NCBI GenBank assembly: GCA_032719365.1
Contig: CM064874.1
Span: 38,984,716 to 39,048,715, forward strand
Direction: 5' to 3'
From: Prinsepia uniflora
Taxonomy: Eukaryota; Streptophyta; Magnoliopsida; Rosales; Rosaceae
DNA length: 64,000 nucleotides
Of the stretch, positions 46,867 through 61,500 are shown piece by piece (within the stretch, counting starts at the first letter, position 1; each line of letters opens with the position of its first letter). A program made the position numbers and the translations under genes. The notes beneath the pieces were generated by a model. The model was not told the origin of the DNA, did not search any database, and saw only the letters and a program-made list of their open reading frames with translations.

Positions 46867-49800
46867 TGACAGGACCCACCCCTAACCCCCCGGGATTAAG
46901 GGCTAAATCATGTTCCCGTCTAACTTACGCATGACACGAAGGCTAAACTGATGTCCAACCTCCATGTGACACGTAAGTCGGACAAGGGATTTTCGATTCG
47001 ACCGTCCAACAGCATCCGGACTTCCCAGAGTGCACAGAATCTATTGTGGATAGTACGTGTGATGTCTCCGTCTCTCTCGACCAACAGCCCGCACCACAAC
47101 AACCTGGAGGGTATCGGAAATATAAAAAGACTGTGAGTGGACAAAATAAAGTATACGTTCAAAAACAGTTTAATAAAACACAATTACACTTATACCCTCC
47201 ATTTAGAAAAACCAATGCATGCTTATCAATACATGTTATGAAACCATCCATCTCAAAATAAGCAATGAAAACCATTTGAAAACTTGAATCAAATCCGCTA
47301 TCCAAATCCAGGCCTCAGCCTCAAATCACAAGTCAATCAAACTATTAAGAAAATCGAATTCATTTCCTTTTCTCCAATCCCGGGCCTCAGCCCAAAACCA
47401 TCGAAAACCATTCAATCCGGGCAGAGCCCAAAACATCGGAAAACCTTTATTGAAAACCATCAACCTCAAAACTCAGTGAAATCCAAACACATTGAAACCA
47501 CATATCCATCCAACGAACCTGCTGGATCTATCCGAGTCTTTAAACTCTCTAGTCTTTAAACTCAATCCAGGCCTCAATATAATCCGAGTCTTTAACTCAA
47601 TAGGCCTACGGGGGAAATATTAGTATCCGAGTCTTTAAACTCAATCCGGGTCTTTAAACCCAATCCGGGCCCGCCTCCATCAAAACATATCCAGGTCTTT
47701 AAACCCAATAACCAGATCCAGAAAATCCATTCCATGACCACTATCATATCCGAATCCGAATCCGCAATCTCATTAGGATCCCGATTCCAAACCCAGAACT
47801 CATATCCATCCCCATTTCCAAATCCGAGTTCGAAATCATCATTCCGTAAGCCGGCATCCGGAATAACCATTCTGAACCCAAACCCGGAATTCCACATTTA
47901 AGTTCTCAACCGAATCCAGAATCGTCATCCTGAAATCCGATTTCAAAACCCGAAAACAAGTTCTTTAAAAACCACTTTTCTGAACTAGGCTTCAAGCCCG
48001 AAACCACTTTCCCAAAATCCATTTTTAAATCATATTTCAAATCCCGACATCAAATCATTAAAATCAGGTTCAAATCACAACATCCATCATATTCTCGTAA
48101 GACGTATAATTCCGTAAATACCTCGAAAAACGTGCAGACTCGTAAACCATCAAGATCATAAATCTAATCATAGAATCACGTATGAAAAACATATAAAAAC
48201 ATATATGCATGCATCATAAGTTAAAAAGCAAAGTCCACTCACAGACCATTAGCAACGTCACCTCGATACGCGCGCACTTGCACTTTCCTGGCCGATCCAC
48301 TATTACCGGCTATCCCAAACCTGTCTAAATCCCAATATATGGTCACTAACCATTTCACAATACTCATACTAAAGCCTCGTAATTTACTCAAATTTTTAAT
48401 TATTTTTAATCGTGCCCTAAAACATTCGGACATCCCAAAACATATCGAGACGAGGTCCGATCGACTCGAAACCAGCGCCAAAATGTTCGTTACATCGAAT
48501 ACTCTAAAAGTTGTGTTGGAAACTTCCCCAAAAGGGGCCTCACGCGCCCAGTCACTGTTCATCTTCAACCCGCTGTCGACCCAGTTCAGGCCTGGTTCAG
48601 ACCGGCCTCTGTAACTCGAACCGGCGCAACAGGTTCAACTCTTAACTCGTCTAATTTTTCATCTTTTCCCCTCCTTTTTAAACCATTCCATTCGTCCTAA
48701 TCAAACCAATCGATCTAGCTAATAACATCACTACTGAGGATCAGAAACAAACCTTCCCGATTTCAAGAGGAGACCGGCCATCTTCGAGCTTCACCCCTGG
48801 ATGCCATAAACCACCTCCAGGTCTCAGTTTCACGTGCAGTGAACTAGACTAGTCTACAGAGACCCAAGCAATCAATCAAAACCCCAAAATTAACCAATAA
48901 ATCCCAAGTTTCCAAGTTGAACATAAACAGAGAAACACGGGTTGCAGAGGTGGGCTTACCTTCCCTCAGGCCATTTGTCGTGGTCTCGTGTCATTCACCA
49001 ACCTCCTTCCCACTTTTCCTTTCAGAAATCAGGAGCAAGAACTTACATTTGAAAGTGATTGGGTGGACTTGTATACCAATGCTCTGTTTCACAAATCAGA
49101 ACCACCGTCTACGACGGCTAAGCAGAGAAGCACCACCCAATCCTCCTCACTAATCTCTTTGGTCACCTCATCTCTTATAACGGGATCAAGCCACAGTTCA
49201 CTTTGATTTTCCACCCAATCACACCCAACCAGTACTAAGATTTTCTCCTCGACTACACACACAGAAAACATAACAACACGGCCCTGACCTGTTTTAAAAT
49301 TTTAAACCAAACATGTGAAGGGGCTGGAACCAACCAGAAAGGAGCCAAGTGTCCACATCCCCCTTCACCTGGTGAAAATATCCAATCCTTTAGGGACACA
49401 TGTCCCCATCTAATTGCTCACCCATTCCAAAGGTTTCCCAAAAGACCATTTTGCACCTGAGGCTTAAATTACCATTTTGCCCCTCATAATCCCTTACCCG
49501 TAACTCTAATTCCCGAACTCCAAATGGTACATGCCGCATGTCGTTGGAATCAGGGACTCGAGACCTACCTAGCGGCCCTCGAAGTTCGCCAAAATGACGT
49601 GTTACACGAAAAGTCAACCTTTTGCCCCTATTCGATCATATTACCAAAATAACCTTCATCTTTCGAACGTTAAAACTTTCTCCTCGGATGTCGGAATCGG
49701 ACGTTCCACCTGTCTATGAACTCGTGATGTCCCGAACTACGTCACGGTTATTGGTCAAAGTCCATTTGACCGCCCGAACAAAAAGTCAACATTTTGGCCC

Positions 49801-49923
49801 ATTCCAGGGCAAAATCGTCATTTTGCATCGTCCGTCCGAATGCATCCAAGTAATCCCCGATTAACATCGCTAATTCATCATTAAAAACTAATCTAATCCC
49901 AATTCCCAAGATGGGTTGTTACA
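46867..49923 (-). repeat. 3' LTR of the 16.2 kb element
   Basis: It runs from TGACAGGACCCACCCC to GATGGGTTGTTACA. The GTGAGTGGAC box is at 47133-47142 and GTCCACTCAC at 48233-48242. A translated 78-codon stretch (48917-49150) differs at five residues from its partner in the 5' LTR (62101-62334), a rough guide to their divergence. Neither is a gene. Confidence 0.92.
47527..47707 (-). repeat. TTTAAA hairpin array in the 3' LTR
   Basis: AGTCTTTAAACTC and GGGTCTTTAAACCC units as at 1560-1805. Confidence 0.85.
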
Positions 49924-49957
49924 ATCTACCCCCCTTAAAGAATTTCGTCCTCGAAAT
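49919..49957 (-). other. Polypurine tract with a short coding-like tail
   Basis: TTTAAGGGGGGTAGAT directly precedes the 3' LTR (LTR begins at 49923 on the minus strand). One frame through it reads 'ISRTKFFKGGRL' and stops in the first bases of the LTR. Pol tails of this kind overlap the tract in plant Ty3-type elements, so this may be the last trace of a pol gene. That reading is an inference. Confidence 0.7.
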
Positions 49958-51501
49958 TCTGAATCTCGCACTTCCGTAATCAACTGGGGGAAGGCCAACT
50001 GATCTCACACCTGGGTCTCCTACCCGGTGTCTAACACCTGCCACTTCAGCTTATCATAACAGTTTCGAGACTGTTACCACATCTCTGCCAAGCAAGTCAA
50101 TTCAACCAACTTCCAATTCATCTCGTAATCCATTTATTCTCTCTAGGTCAACTCTGTTCAACTCGTATTGTGGTACCTCGCACAACACACCGGCCAACAC
50201 TCATGGCTCAACTAACACTCGGTCGTAACACACGACCACCAAGCATAGCAGCCTCCACTCAGTCTCGAGTCGTACGACCTCGTACCAACGTCCCAGTACA
50301 TCATACGAATCTTCAGTCAACAGTCAAAAATTCAAGTATACTTGTTTACAAGACGACATCTACCACCCTCGGCACGCCTATGCATCAAGATTCGTACAAT
50401 GGTCCATATTACTTCCATCAGCGACTTGCGCCGACCTCACCGGACTCACAACATATTCGTTTTGATCTCTTAACCAATCATTTCACCCGTGGTTCCACTA
50501 ACCACCAACACAGTCAACCTGTGGGCACACCAACCCTATCCCACACGACCTGTCTGCAATCAGATCCTATCACAAACCTGATTAACCGAGCTCACACATC
50601 GCAATATAAGGGTCTCACCTGCCACTCATGGATCTGAGCATCCAGCTCATGTCAGTAATCATCACAGATCACTCTGGATCCCCCAGATCCAATTCCACAA
50701 GCTCCGCCAAACTCCAACATATCAGAACTACGCCGATCATCCATCTATTCACATCATTCCTCGACACTCAGCCGATTACAAACACTTCTATCAAAACATC
50801 ACGCTGCACGTCCAACTACATCAGCATGACTCCGACCACTGCAGAACCAGCACGTATACATTTCAAGTACACGCCCAGTTACCCCCATCTAGAACTACGG
50901 TGCATACCATCAACCACACGCAAGGACAACCCTATGATCTTAAATAAAACAAAGATAGTTGAGAATACTTCAACATAGCTCATAGAGTATATCCTCACGT
51001 ACTTCCAACGTTAACTTGCGGTACGTTCACTAATCAATCACAGCGGCATCAGCCATGCCCTACGACATCCCAAAATCTGACCAACTACCTCATAGTGTAC
51101 CCATCACCCTCACAGTGAAATCTCCAGGGCACACAAACAACCTTATAACCATACTGATTACCTCCTAACGACGAGCCAAACACACTTTACTTTTGCATCC
51201 CATCGGTCCAATCCAATGCTAGGCCAACACGTCTTCCAAAAAACATCAGTTCAAGTCTACTTCTGAATTTTTCGGTCTCCTGGGTCTCCCGGCCAGTATG
51301 AACCTCAAGCTCCTCTTATTACGTACACAGGGCAGACCACGTACTAGATCCAATTCCGATACTCATACGGCTGTGAGACGGACCACTCATGTCCTGCACA
51401 ATTCCAAGGTGGTCAAACTATCCAACTTGTGTCCCACATGCAATCCTCTTGCTCCACAACTACTCAAACCTGTCAGAAGCAAAACAATCCCGATCTACAC
51501 A

Positions 51502-54500
51502 TGACAGGAACGCCCCCGAAAGGGGCATCGATAACAGTGCCTGGTCCTGCTCTCGTCTGGCAAGACGTCGGAAATCCCCAAGTTACCCTTAGTACTTGCC
51601 AAACCAGGGATAGCCACACATACTTACTCATGCCTCCGCCCCCCGAACAACCTCGAACAACGCGCGAAGACCTGGATGGTCAATAAAAACCAAAAGGTGT
51701 GAGTGGACAAAAATAAATCAGTGCATAAAACAGTTACAGAAAGACGTTTTTACCCTCCAAGTAAAAACCAATGCATGCATACAAAAATCATTTCGCAATC
51801 GGTTAACATTTTCAACATAAGAAAAACAGTGCATGGAATCAAAATCATTGTCCTTTTCTTAACCTTCGGGACTCAGCCCGTAATCATGAACACAGGACCT
51901 CAGCCCAAAACCACGAATCAAAACCAGATACTCATCATGATCCAAAACCATCGACCACATAAACCGGGCCACAGCCCCACACATCCGAAACATCAGAACC
52001 ACAATAAATCACAAGTCAAACATTTTGCTGGATATCAAGTGCGCCCGAATCTTGAAACTCAAAACCATGCGCATAATTAGGCCTTCCCGGGATTTCAACG
52101 AGTCTTTAAACTCAAAACATAATCAATAGGCCTCGGGGGTATCACAATAACCGAGTCTTTAAACTCATTAAGGGCCCTCCCCCGTCATCAATTAACCGAG
52201 TCTTTAAACTCAAAACGTGCTCCAGCAATAGCACTGGGTCTTTAAACCCAAAACAGTTTTCAACGGGTCTTTAAACCCAAAACATTTGTCAAACACAACA
52301 ACGTGGGATCCATCCCAAATTCACATTTTTCACAACAGGACTCATGGTCCGAATTTCCACATTCGAAATCCCAAATCATACTTCAAAAAACATATTCAAA
52401 TCATCATTACACACGGGGCATGTACAATCATACCAAATCACTTTATTAAATCCTTTTTCATTCCCGAATTCGAATTCGCAATAATGATTCCGTAAGCCGG
52501 CATCCGGAAGCATCATCCCGAACCCAAACCAAGAATCCATTTTAATTTCCGAAAACCGAAATCCCTTTAATCAAAGTTACTTTTATGCCCCGAGCATCAA
52601 GCCCGAAATCGCCTTTTTCGAAATCCATTTTACTTCCTTGAAATCACTTCATTTCTCAAATCTCATTATCAAAACATCAAAACCACAATCTTAATCACCA
52701 AAATCACGGTCCAATCGCAACATATTCAAAATCTCGTAAAACGTGCAAATCCGGAACATTCTCGAAAAACGTGTCAAAATCGTAAATCATACTCACATTC
52801 ATATTCAAAACGTTATTAAAACATGACACGCACAATTCATATAAAACCATTTGTTAAACCATTATCAAGCATAAGAGTAACCATAGTCTCGAAATACGTG
52901 TAATTTCGTATGTATAGTAAAAACGCGTATAAATACGGAAATCGAAATCAATCACAACTTATAATCATAATCATAAAAATCATGGAAATACTTATGCATG
53001 CATTAAATTTAGAAAGCAACGTCCACTCACACACCATTCTTAAGGCTCGGTTTTGCGCCGCACGCTGTTCCGTAATTTTCGGCATTTTCCAGAAAACCCG
53101 AATCCTGTCCGAAATTATATTCCAGGGTCATTAAGGTCTCAAATAACAACATACTAATTTTCCATAATTTTTCGGGAATTAATCGTTAATTAAAAACGTG
53201 ACATAGACGTTCGGACCCTCGAAACAACATCGAAACGGTGCCCGGTAATTTCGAAACCAACGTTAAAATGTTTGTTACATTGTATAGGACAAAATTCATG
53301 TTGAACTCACCTTGAAATTCGGGTCCACGCGCCCTCACGTGCCGCCGTGAGTGGCTGCGCGTGGAGGCCACGCGCCAGCTACAGTGCCTGAACAGTTCTT
53401 TGTCCAAACCCGACTAGCTGCTAAACGGGCCGTTCGACCCGCGTCATGACCCGGTTCGATCCCTGCGAATCTCAAGTTATTTCCCTCAATTGCTTCAGTC
53501 TAGAGCATCTTCATAATCCTAATTACAGTTCTGTAACTTAAATTTCAACAACCCTTACCTTAATCCATCCATCCCAGCTCGATTTTTCGACGAATAACCG
53601 ACCACTGTTCATCACTGGAAGTGCACCAATACTCATCGTTTTCTTCAATTACTTCACTCAGTAGCATCGCAGGATCAATAAGAACATTTTTCTAAGCTCA
53701 ATTCCAAGGTCTTAAGCCTCCAACCATCTGGACTCCACCACGACCTGTTCCCAGAAACTGAACTCCAGTCTGGGGTCAAAACACGACCAATCCCATTCGA
53801 TTTTTGAGTGGTTGCGTCCGAAACAAGCCCAGGAAGCTGTGCTCGATATCTGTTTGGGTCCTCACAGCTCACAAATGATCACTCGAATTTCCCTCCATTT
53901 TCTGCAATTTCCCGATTCGGTTTTTCCTCTCTGGCCCTCAGTGCTTCCCTCATGGAAAGACTTTCCCACACTCTCCTCTCTAGCCGTCCCAGGGACTGAT
54001 CAACCCCTTCAATTAATCAAAACCAATGTAATTGTGCTCTGCTCAAGCTTTCCAATGAATTAAACAATCCATGGTGCTCTGTTTTCTATTTTTCAATTCC
54101 AAAATCACCGCCCAGTTTCAAGTCCCCACACCACCACACTCAAGAGCGTGCACTCCTGTCCCTGTGTCCTTACTCAGCAAGTCACTAGCACTCGGTTCCT
54201 CTCAAATGGCCTTGGGAAATCGATCATGCGTGGGGATAGTCTCGGTTTTTCTCCAATTTTTCAGACACCCCTGCAGCTCCTGCTCAACCCACCATTTCAC
54301 CCATGCACTGATCAATCCACTCAAAAACATTAACAATTGCTACACTAAGTCCAAGCATTTGTCCCATAAACAAATCCACCCTGTTCCATAAACAAATCTA
54401 CTCGTGCTCTGCCGCCTGAAGGGAACCCCACAGTGCCATACACGGCTTTCCCAAAACCCACAGCCAAATTACTATTTTGCCCTCACATGACAATTTACCA

Positions 54501-54950
54501 AAATGCCCCTCACGCGTCCTAGACCCGTAACTTGGTCAATTGAACTCCGATCGACGCGTGCCGCCTGTCTACGGACTCAGGGCATCGAGACCTTCCTAAC
54601 GGTCCTTGGTCCTCGGCCATCGGACCTCCCGATCAAAAAGTCAACATTTTCCCTTATTTCGTCCAAATTACGAAAATGCCCTTGGGCTTCCAAACATCAT
54701 AACTTCCACCTCGAACGTCGGAATCGAACGTGCCACCTGTCTATGAACTCGTGACGTCCCAAATTACGTCACGGTCATTGGTCAAAGTCCATTTGACCGC
54801 CCGAATTAAAAGTCAACGTTTTACCCACGACCAGGGGCAAAACGGTCATTTTGCAACGTTCGTTCGATTTCGCCCAACTAATCACCGATTAAACCTGCTA
54901 ATCATGATTAGTTGCAAATCCAATCCCGAATTTCGGGATGGGTCGTTACA
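51502..54950 (-). mobile_element. Solo LTR nested in the internal domain
   Basis: It starts TGACAGGAACGCCCCC at 51502 and ends GGGATGGGTCGTTACA at 54950. The flanks ACACA (51497-51501) and ACACT (54951-54955) match at 4 of 5 bases. It has the GTGAGTGGAC (51699-51708) and GTCCACTCAC (53021-53030) boxes with ATGCATGC words inside them. It is 3449 bp. Confidence 0.87.
52097..52276 (-). repeat. TTTAAA hairpin array in the nested LTR
   Basis: Five or so units of GAGTCTTTAAACTC and GGGTCTTTAAACCC, each stem matched. Confidence 0.85.
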
Positions 54951-56947
54951 ACACTCTCCTAAGTGGATCCTACTGACTAGGTTTCAAACCTCTGCATCCA
55001 ATCGATCTTATATACCGCACGTCTAGATTGTGGGTTCTCTTCAATAACCTCATATCGATCAGTTGTAGTCACTCTTTTCCCATTCCCTTCTGTCATCCTC
55101 TAATGGAACTCTCAATGGTCCACAACTAGGACACCACTAGTCATCCTGCCTTAATCCAACTTAGCACAATCCTATGGCACTCGCCATACAGGCCACTCCC
55201 GGCATCACCAAGTACTCTTCCTACTCCGGAATACATCAAACCGTGTTCACGACTTAGGGAGGTCACAATTCCTGAAGTTTCTTCAAAGAATCCTCAAGTC
55301 GACTCCAAAGTATCCATCTCTCGTACTTGACATCTAACACCAACTCGGAATCAACACACACCTCATCGTCCAAACTACACTTCCTGATTCCGAGATTCCA
55401 ACCCGGTTGGAAGTATATCCACCTTTTCCAACCATGGTACTCAAATGGCAACACGAATACCACCACTGGACCAACTATCCAAACGCCCACTCTACTGCAC
55501 TTACGCAATCCCCAACTCTTACGGATCACAACCACGTGTTCGTAACCAAACCAAGTCACCGACCAACTCGCCTGTCGGTTCACACCATTTACTCACACTC
55601 AAAAGGATGTCAATCATCACTCCTTCCGATGATTGCGTCCCAACCTTTCCAAGGTTCAATCCCGAGCACCACTCTCCTACGAGTAACCAACGCTCGAAAT
55701 CATAATCACTGATCACTCACCTCGAACTCCCCAGTTACCACCCTCGAAGTTGCCAATCCCCAAGTGCCAACCTCGGTATCCATCGACATGTACCAACACA
55801 TAAGGGGAAGTCCACTAAAACTACCTCACGAACGGTCAAACATGACCATCAAACCCAACCCGATCCAAACACGAGGCATAGGTCCACCGCGCCTCCACAT
55901 CGCTACTTTGATCAGACTCACGGTATCCTGATTGTTCGTCCCTACCACGACCTACCAATGGTCATCACATATCCCCATTTGGTTAATGATTCCTGCCAGA
56001 TACCGACACCTCACCACCGGCTACTACCTCAATTCACGATGTGCCCATCATACCAAGTCAAGCATCCCAGCCCGTGGCACCTCCTCTCCTATCTCGGCTC
56101 ACAACATACCGATCTTAAATCTCTAAACAAGCCGAGTCGAGACCCTCAATATCTGCAACCTAATGCAACCAAATGCTCAACCACACCACCAACTCACTGG
56201 ACTCGTCTAGAGTCATCTACTAAGAATCCATTCCCTCGGCTGCAACTAGCACCACCATCTCCAATCCAGCCATAAATCGGCCCAACCACAACAATTATCT
56301 AACCACAAGCCCCAGCTCACAGTTTCCAGGCTAACCACTTACTCTGGGGTTCCTCACTCAGGTACTCATAATCCAAACTAGTCATCCCTCTGGGTTCCTC
56401 CAAATAGTGTCCTATACCCCGTCACTCGAGGCATCCGGCTATGCATAGTCACCCAAATCCAAACTCAAACAATCTGACCAAATGGTCACAAATCCATACT
56501 ATCGTCATCCAATTGCCATCCGGCCTAACATGCCACCATCAACCAGCCTCCTCGGCCCACATATACCACCAGCTAAACCAACTACAATCGGGTCCCATAG
56601 GCCGACCAACCTACTCATCCGTAGCTCACCGGCTACCATCCAGGTTAAACTCACTGGCACATCTCCGACCCTATGGTCCAACCATCAAGCATAACCAGCG
56701 CCAACGCACTAATGGTTCCGGCCCTAAGCCGATGTACGTCAAATATCACACCGCCTATCGAGCGACTATCACCCTGACACTAACAATCGCTGCTAAGTAA
56801 CCACAATGAACGTTCTATCACTATCGTATCCAGGTTGCTGACGGCCTGTTCCGCGTCGAGACATCACATCCACAGTAGTATCACAATACCCATGTCGACA
56901 AACCAACGACTCTGGGAACCAAACCTTGCGTAAAACGCACAAAACCT

Positions 56948-56959
56948 GCTCTGATACCA
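56948..56959 (-). other. Primer-binding site, initiator Met tRNA type
   Basis: On the minus strand TGGTATCAGAGC lies 3 bp inside the 5' LTR boundary at 56963. This is the standard plant retrotransposon sequence complementary to the 3' end of initiator Met tRNA. Confidence 0.92.
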
Positions 56960-57626
56960 AATTGACAGGAACCACCCCTAACCCCTCGGGATTAAGGGCT
57001 AAATCCTGCTCCCGTCTAACTTACGCATGGCACGAAGGCTAAACCGACGTACAACCTCCATGTGACACGTAAGTCGGACAAGGGATTTTCAATTCGACCG
57101 TCCAACAGCATCCAGACTTCCCAAAGTGCACAGAATCTACCGTGAATCGTACGTGTGATGTCTCCGTCTCTCTCGACCAACAGCCCGCACCGCAACAAAC
57201 TGAAGGGTATCGAAAACATAAAATGACTGTGAGTGGACAAAATAAAGTATACGTTCAAAAATAGTTTAATAAAACACAATTACACTTATACCCTCCATTT
57301 AGAAAACCAATGCATGCATATCAATACATGTTATGAAACCATCCATCTCAAAATCATCAATGAAAACCATTTGAAAACTCGAATCAAATCGGTTATCCAA
57401 ATCCAGGCCTCAGCCTCAAATCACAAGTCAATCAAACCATTAAGAAAACCGAATTCATTTTCTTTTCACAAATCCCGGGCCTCAGTCCAAAACCATCGAA
57501 AACCATTTCATCCGGGCAGAGCCCAAAACATCGGAAAACCTTTATTGAAAACCATCAACCTCAAAACTTAGTGAAATCCAAACACATTGAAACCACATAT
57601 CCATCCATCGAACCTGCTGGATTTAT

Positions 57627-57802
57627 CCGAGTTTTTAAACTCAATCCAGGCCTCAATAAAATCGGAGTCTTTAAACTCAATAGGCCTACGGGGGAAATAT
57701 CAGTATCCGAGTCTTTAAACTCTCGAGTCTTTAAACTCAATCCGGGTCTTTAAACCCAATCCGGGCCCGCCCCCGTCAAAACATATCCGGGTCTTTAAAC
57801 CT
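57627..57802 (-). repeat. TTTAAA hairpin array in the 5' LTR
   Basis: Same units and order as 47527-47707, as expected for paired LTRs. Confidence 0.85.
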
Positions 57803-58521
57803 AATATCCAGATCCAATAAATTCATTCCATGACCACTATCATATCCGAATCTGCAATCTCATCAGGATCCCGGATCCAAACCCTGAACTCATATCCATC
57901 CCCATTTCCAAATCCGAGTTCGAACCCATCATTCCATAAGCCGGCATCCGGAATAACCATTCCGAACCCAAACCTAGAATTCCACTTTCAAGTTCTCAAC
58001 CGAATCCAGAATCGTCATCCTGGAATCCGATTTCAAAACCCGAAAATACGTTCTTTAAAAATCACTTTTCTGAACTGGGCTTCAAGCCCGAAACCACTTT
58101 TCTGAACTGAGCTTCAAGCTCGAAACCACTTTCCCGAAATCCATTTTTAAATCAATGATATTAAATCATATTTCAAATCCCGACATCAAATCATTAAAAC
58201 TAGGTTCGAATCACAACATCCATCATATTCTCGTAAAACGTATAATTCCGTAAATACCTCGAAAAACATGCAAAACCGTAAACCATCAAGATCATAAATC
58301 TAATCATAGAATCACGTATGAAAAACATATAAAAACATATATGCATGCATCATAAGTTAGAAAGCGAAGTTCACTCACAGACCATTCCCAGCCGATCCAC
58401 TATTACCGGCTATCACGAACCTCTACAAATCCCAATATATGGTCACTAACTATTTCACAATACTCATACTAAAGCCTCGTAATTTTCCCAAATTTTTAAC
58501 TACTTTTAATCAAGCCCTAAA

Positions 58522-61500
58522 TGTAACGACCCAGATGTTCAAAAAAGGGAAATTTGGAAAATTTGAAGAAAAAGACGATTTTGCCCCTATGTAATGGGCG
58601 AATGGTTGACTTTTTTCTCGGGGGGTCAAACGGACTTTGACCGATGACTGGGATGTAGTACAGGACGTCACGAGTTCATAGACAGGTGGCTTGTCGGATT
58701 CTGACACCCGAGGAGAAAGTTATGATGTTCGGAAGTTCAAGGGCATTTTCGTAATTAGCACGAAAGGGGGAAAATGTTAACTTTTTGATTGACCACTACT
58801 TTTCATGCGATTCGAGGACCGTTAGGTAGGTCTCGATGCCCTGAGTCCATAGACAGGCGACACACTGAAAACGGACGTCGGACGGTTGAGTATTTGCCAA
58901 GCTCAGTTGGAAACAGCCGTGAGAATGCTGTGCAATTTTTTAATCTGTCCTCTGATCAAGGATTTTTTTAACCCTTTCTCTGATTCAAGGACTTGTTTAT
59001 TTGTTTTGAGGAAATGGGAGCATTCTGGTATGGTTTGGACAGAGAACCAGTGCACGGGCACAATTTTAAAACTAGATTTTGGGACTGTGCGGGAAATAGA
59101 ATTCTCAGTGGGACTGAGAGATTCCCACGAGTGTTGGCTGAACGGCTCAATTAACAGAGAAGGTTGAAGCGTTGAGGGCCATTTCTGATGAAGAAAGAGC
59201 CTGAGAGTTTGAGAGAAAAACAGACGGGAAGAAAAAAAACTGGAAATTAGAGTGAAATTCAAAAGTTTAATTGTGAGTCGAGAGGAACAAAACCAAGGTT
59301 AGAAACAATCTTCTGGGATCATTTAGAGTCCAACCATACAAAAATCGAAGGCAGTTGATCACGGTTGGGCCTAGAACTGAAGTTCCAGTTTTTGGAAATT
59401 TTCAAGGTTGAGGACGACTACCTACAGGTAAGGGTTCATGAAATTGGTTTCGGTTTAATGTTTGTTAAGGTCCCACGAAGCTTCTGTATCAATTAATTAG
59501 AAAACCAAGCTGATTTGAGTACGTTTCAAAAGTTAAGACCGTGTGTTTGATCTTGAGAGAAATGTTGTATTAAAGGCTTGATGTGTGTAATTAGGTTTAC
59601 AGAACCTTAATTGGGACTCTAACGGTACTATTTGATGATTCAATTAAAGGATTTAAGTTGGAATTGCCAGAGATTTAACCGGGTTGTGTCGCAGGTTGAA
59701 CAACCCGTTTCCAGGCTGGTCGGGTGAGGAAGACGACTGTGCAGGCACTGTAGCAGGCACGTGAGTTTCACGCGCAGCCGCTTGCGGCGGCACGTGAGGG
59801 TGCGTGGGCCCGATTCTCAAGGTGAGTTCAACACGACTTTTGTCCTGCACAATGTAACAAACATTTTAGCGTTAATTTCGAATTAATCGGACACCATTTT
59901 GATATTGTTTCGAGGGTCCGAAGGTTTATTTTACGTTTTTAATTTACATTTAATTTCCGAAAAATTATGGGAAATTAGTATGATGTTATTTGAGACCTTA
60001 GTGACCCTGAAAAATGATTTCGGACAGGATTCGAGATTCTGGAAAATATCGAAAATTACGGAAACGCTCGCAGCGCGAAAACGAGCGTTATGGAAGGTGT
60101 GTGAGTGGACTTTGGTTTCTAAAATTTAATGCATGCATAAATGTTTCTATGATTTCTATGATTATTATTATAACTTTTGATAATTACGATTTTCGTATTT
60201 ATACGTATTTTGGTATGCAATACGTAAATACACGTATTTCGAGACTATGGTTTCTCTTATGCTGTGATGATGGTTTGATGAACGATTTTACATGATTTGT
60301 GAATATGATGTTTTAAGGATGTTTTGATTATGATTGTGAGTATGACCTACGGTTTTGACACGTATTTCGAGATTATTACGGTTTTACGCGTTTTACGAGA
60401 TTTTGAGTATATTGTGTTTTGATCATGGTTTTGATGCCTTTACTTTGGAATTTGAAATGTGATTTGATTTGACTTTGGGATTTGAAATGATTTCAAAGAT
60501 TTAAAATGGATTTTGGAAAAGGTGATTTCGGGCTGGATGCCCAGGGCATAAAAGTAATTTTGATGAACGAGATTCGAATTTCGGAAACTTGAAAATGGAT
60601 TTCTGGATTGGGTTCGGAATGGTGGTTCCGGATGCCGGCTTACGGAATCATTATTGCGAATTCGGTTTCGGGAATGGGTGACGGATATGATTGGGGATTT
60701 GAATGTGGAATTCGGACATAAGTCCTATTATGACGAAATGTGATTTCAGATTGATTTTGGAATTTGGATCACGATGGATCCTGGACTGTTGTGATTTACA
60801 AATGGTTTTGGGTTTAAAGACCCAGTACTATTGCTGGATTATGTTATGTTTTGAGTTTAAAGACTCGGTTAATTGATGAAGGGGGAGGGCCCTTGATGAG
60901 TTTAAAGACTTGGTTACTGTTTTGAGTTTAAAGACTCGGTATGATACCCCCCGAGGCCTATTGATTATGTTCTGAGTTTAAAGACTCGTTGATATCCCGG
61001 GAAGGCCTGATTATGCGCATGGTTTTGAGTTTAAAGACTCGGGTGCACTTGAGATCCAGCAGATTGATTTGACTTGTGAATAACTGTTGATTGCTGATGT
61101 TTCCGGATGTGTTGGGCAATGGCCCGGTTTGTGTGGTTTGATGGATTGGAATTATGTTGCGTACTTAGATTTGATTCATGGTTTTGGGCTGAGGCCCTGT
61201 GTTTATGATTGCGGACTAAGACTCGAAGGTTAAGAAAAGGAAAATGATTCTGATTTTCATACACGGTTTTATTATATTGGAAATGAAATGATTTTCAAAT
61301 GCATGCATTGGGTTTACGTGGAGGGTAGAAATGTCTTTTTGTAACTGTGTTATAAACTGATTCATTTTTGTCCACTCACACCTTTTGTGTTTTTATTGAC
61401 CCTCCAGGTCCTGGCGCGTTGAACGAGGGGCGAAGGCATGAGTGAGTACGTGTGTGGCTATCCCTGGTTTGGTAAGTACGAAGGTTAATTTGGGAATTTC

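Larger units (their letters stand above)
49940..56947 (-). other. Internal domain of the 16.2 kb element, no gag-pol seen
   Basis: Apart from the nested LTR 51502-54950, about 3.6 kb remain. The plus strand is rich in C and A (many CCACC, ACCA, TCACA words) and gives long Thr/Ser/Pro-rich frames such as 50170-50637, which lie against the element's orientation and lack any family motif. Near 56875 the minus strand has 'MSRRGTGRQQPG', which could be a gag start remnant but stops soon. I call no gene here. Confidence 0.65.

Noticed and set aside
48917..49153. Matching 78-codon frames in both LTRs of the large element (also 62101-62337)
   Set aside because: They match only because the two LTRs are copies of each other; no codon-level conservation or known domain is seen.
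50170..50637. 155-codon plus-strand frame in the large element
   Set aside because: It lies against the orientation of the element, is of low complexity (Thr/Ser/Pro) and matches no gag or pol motif.
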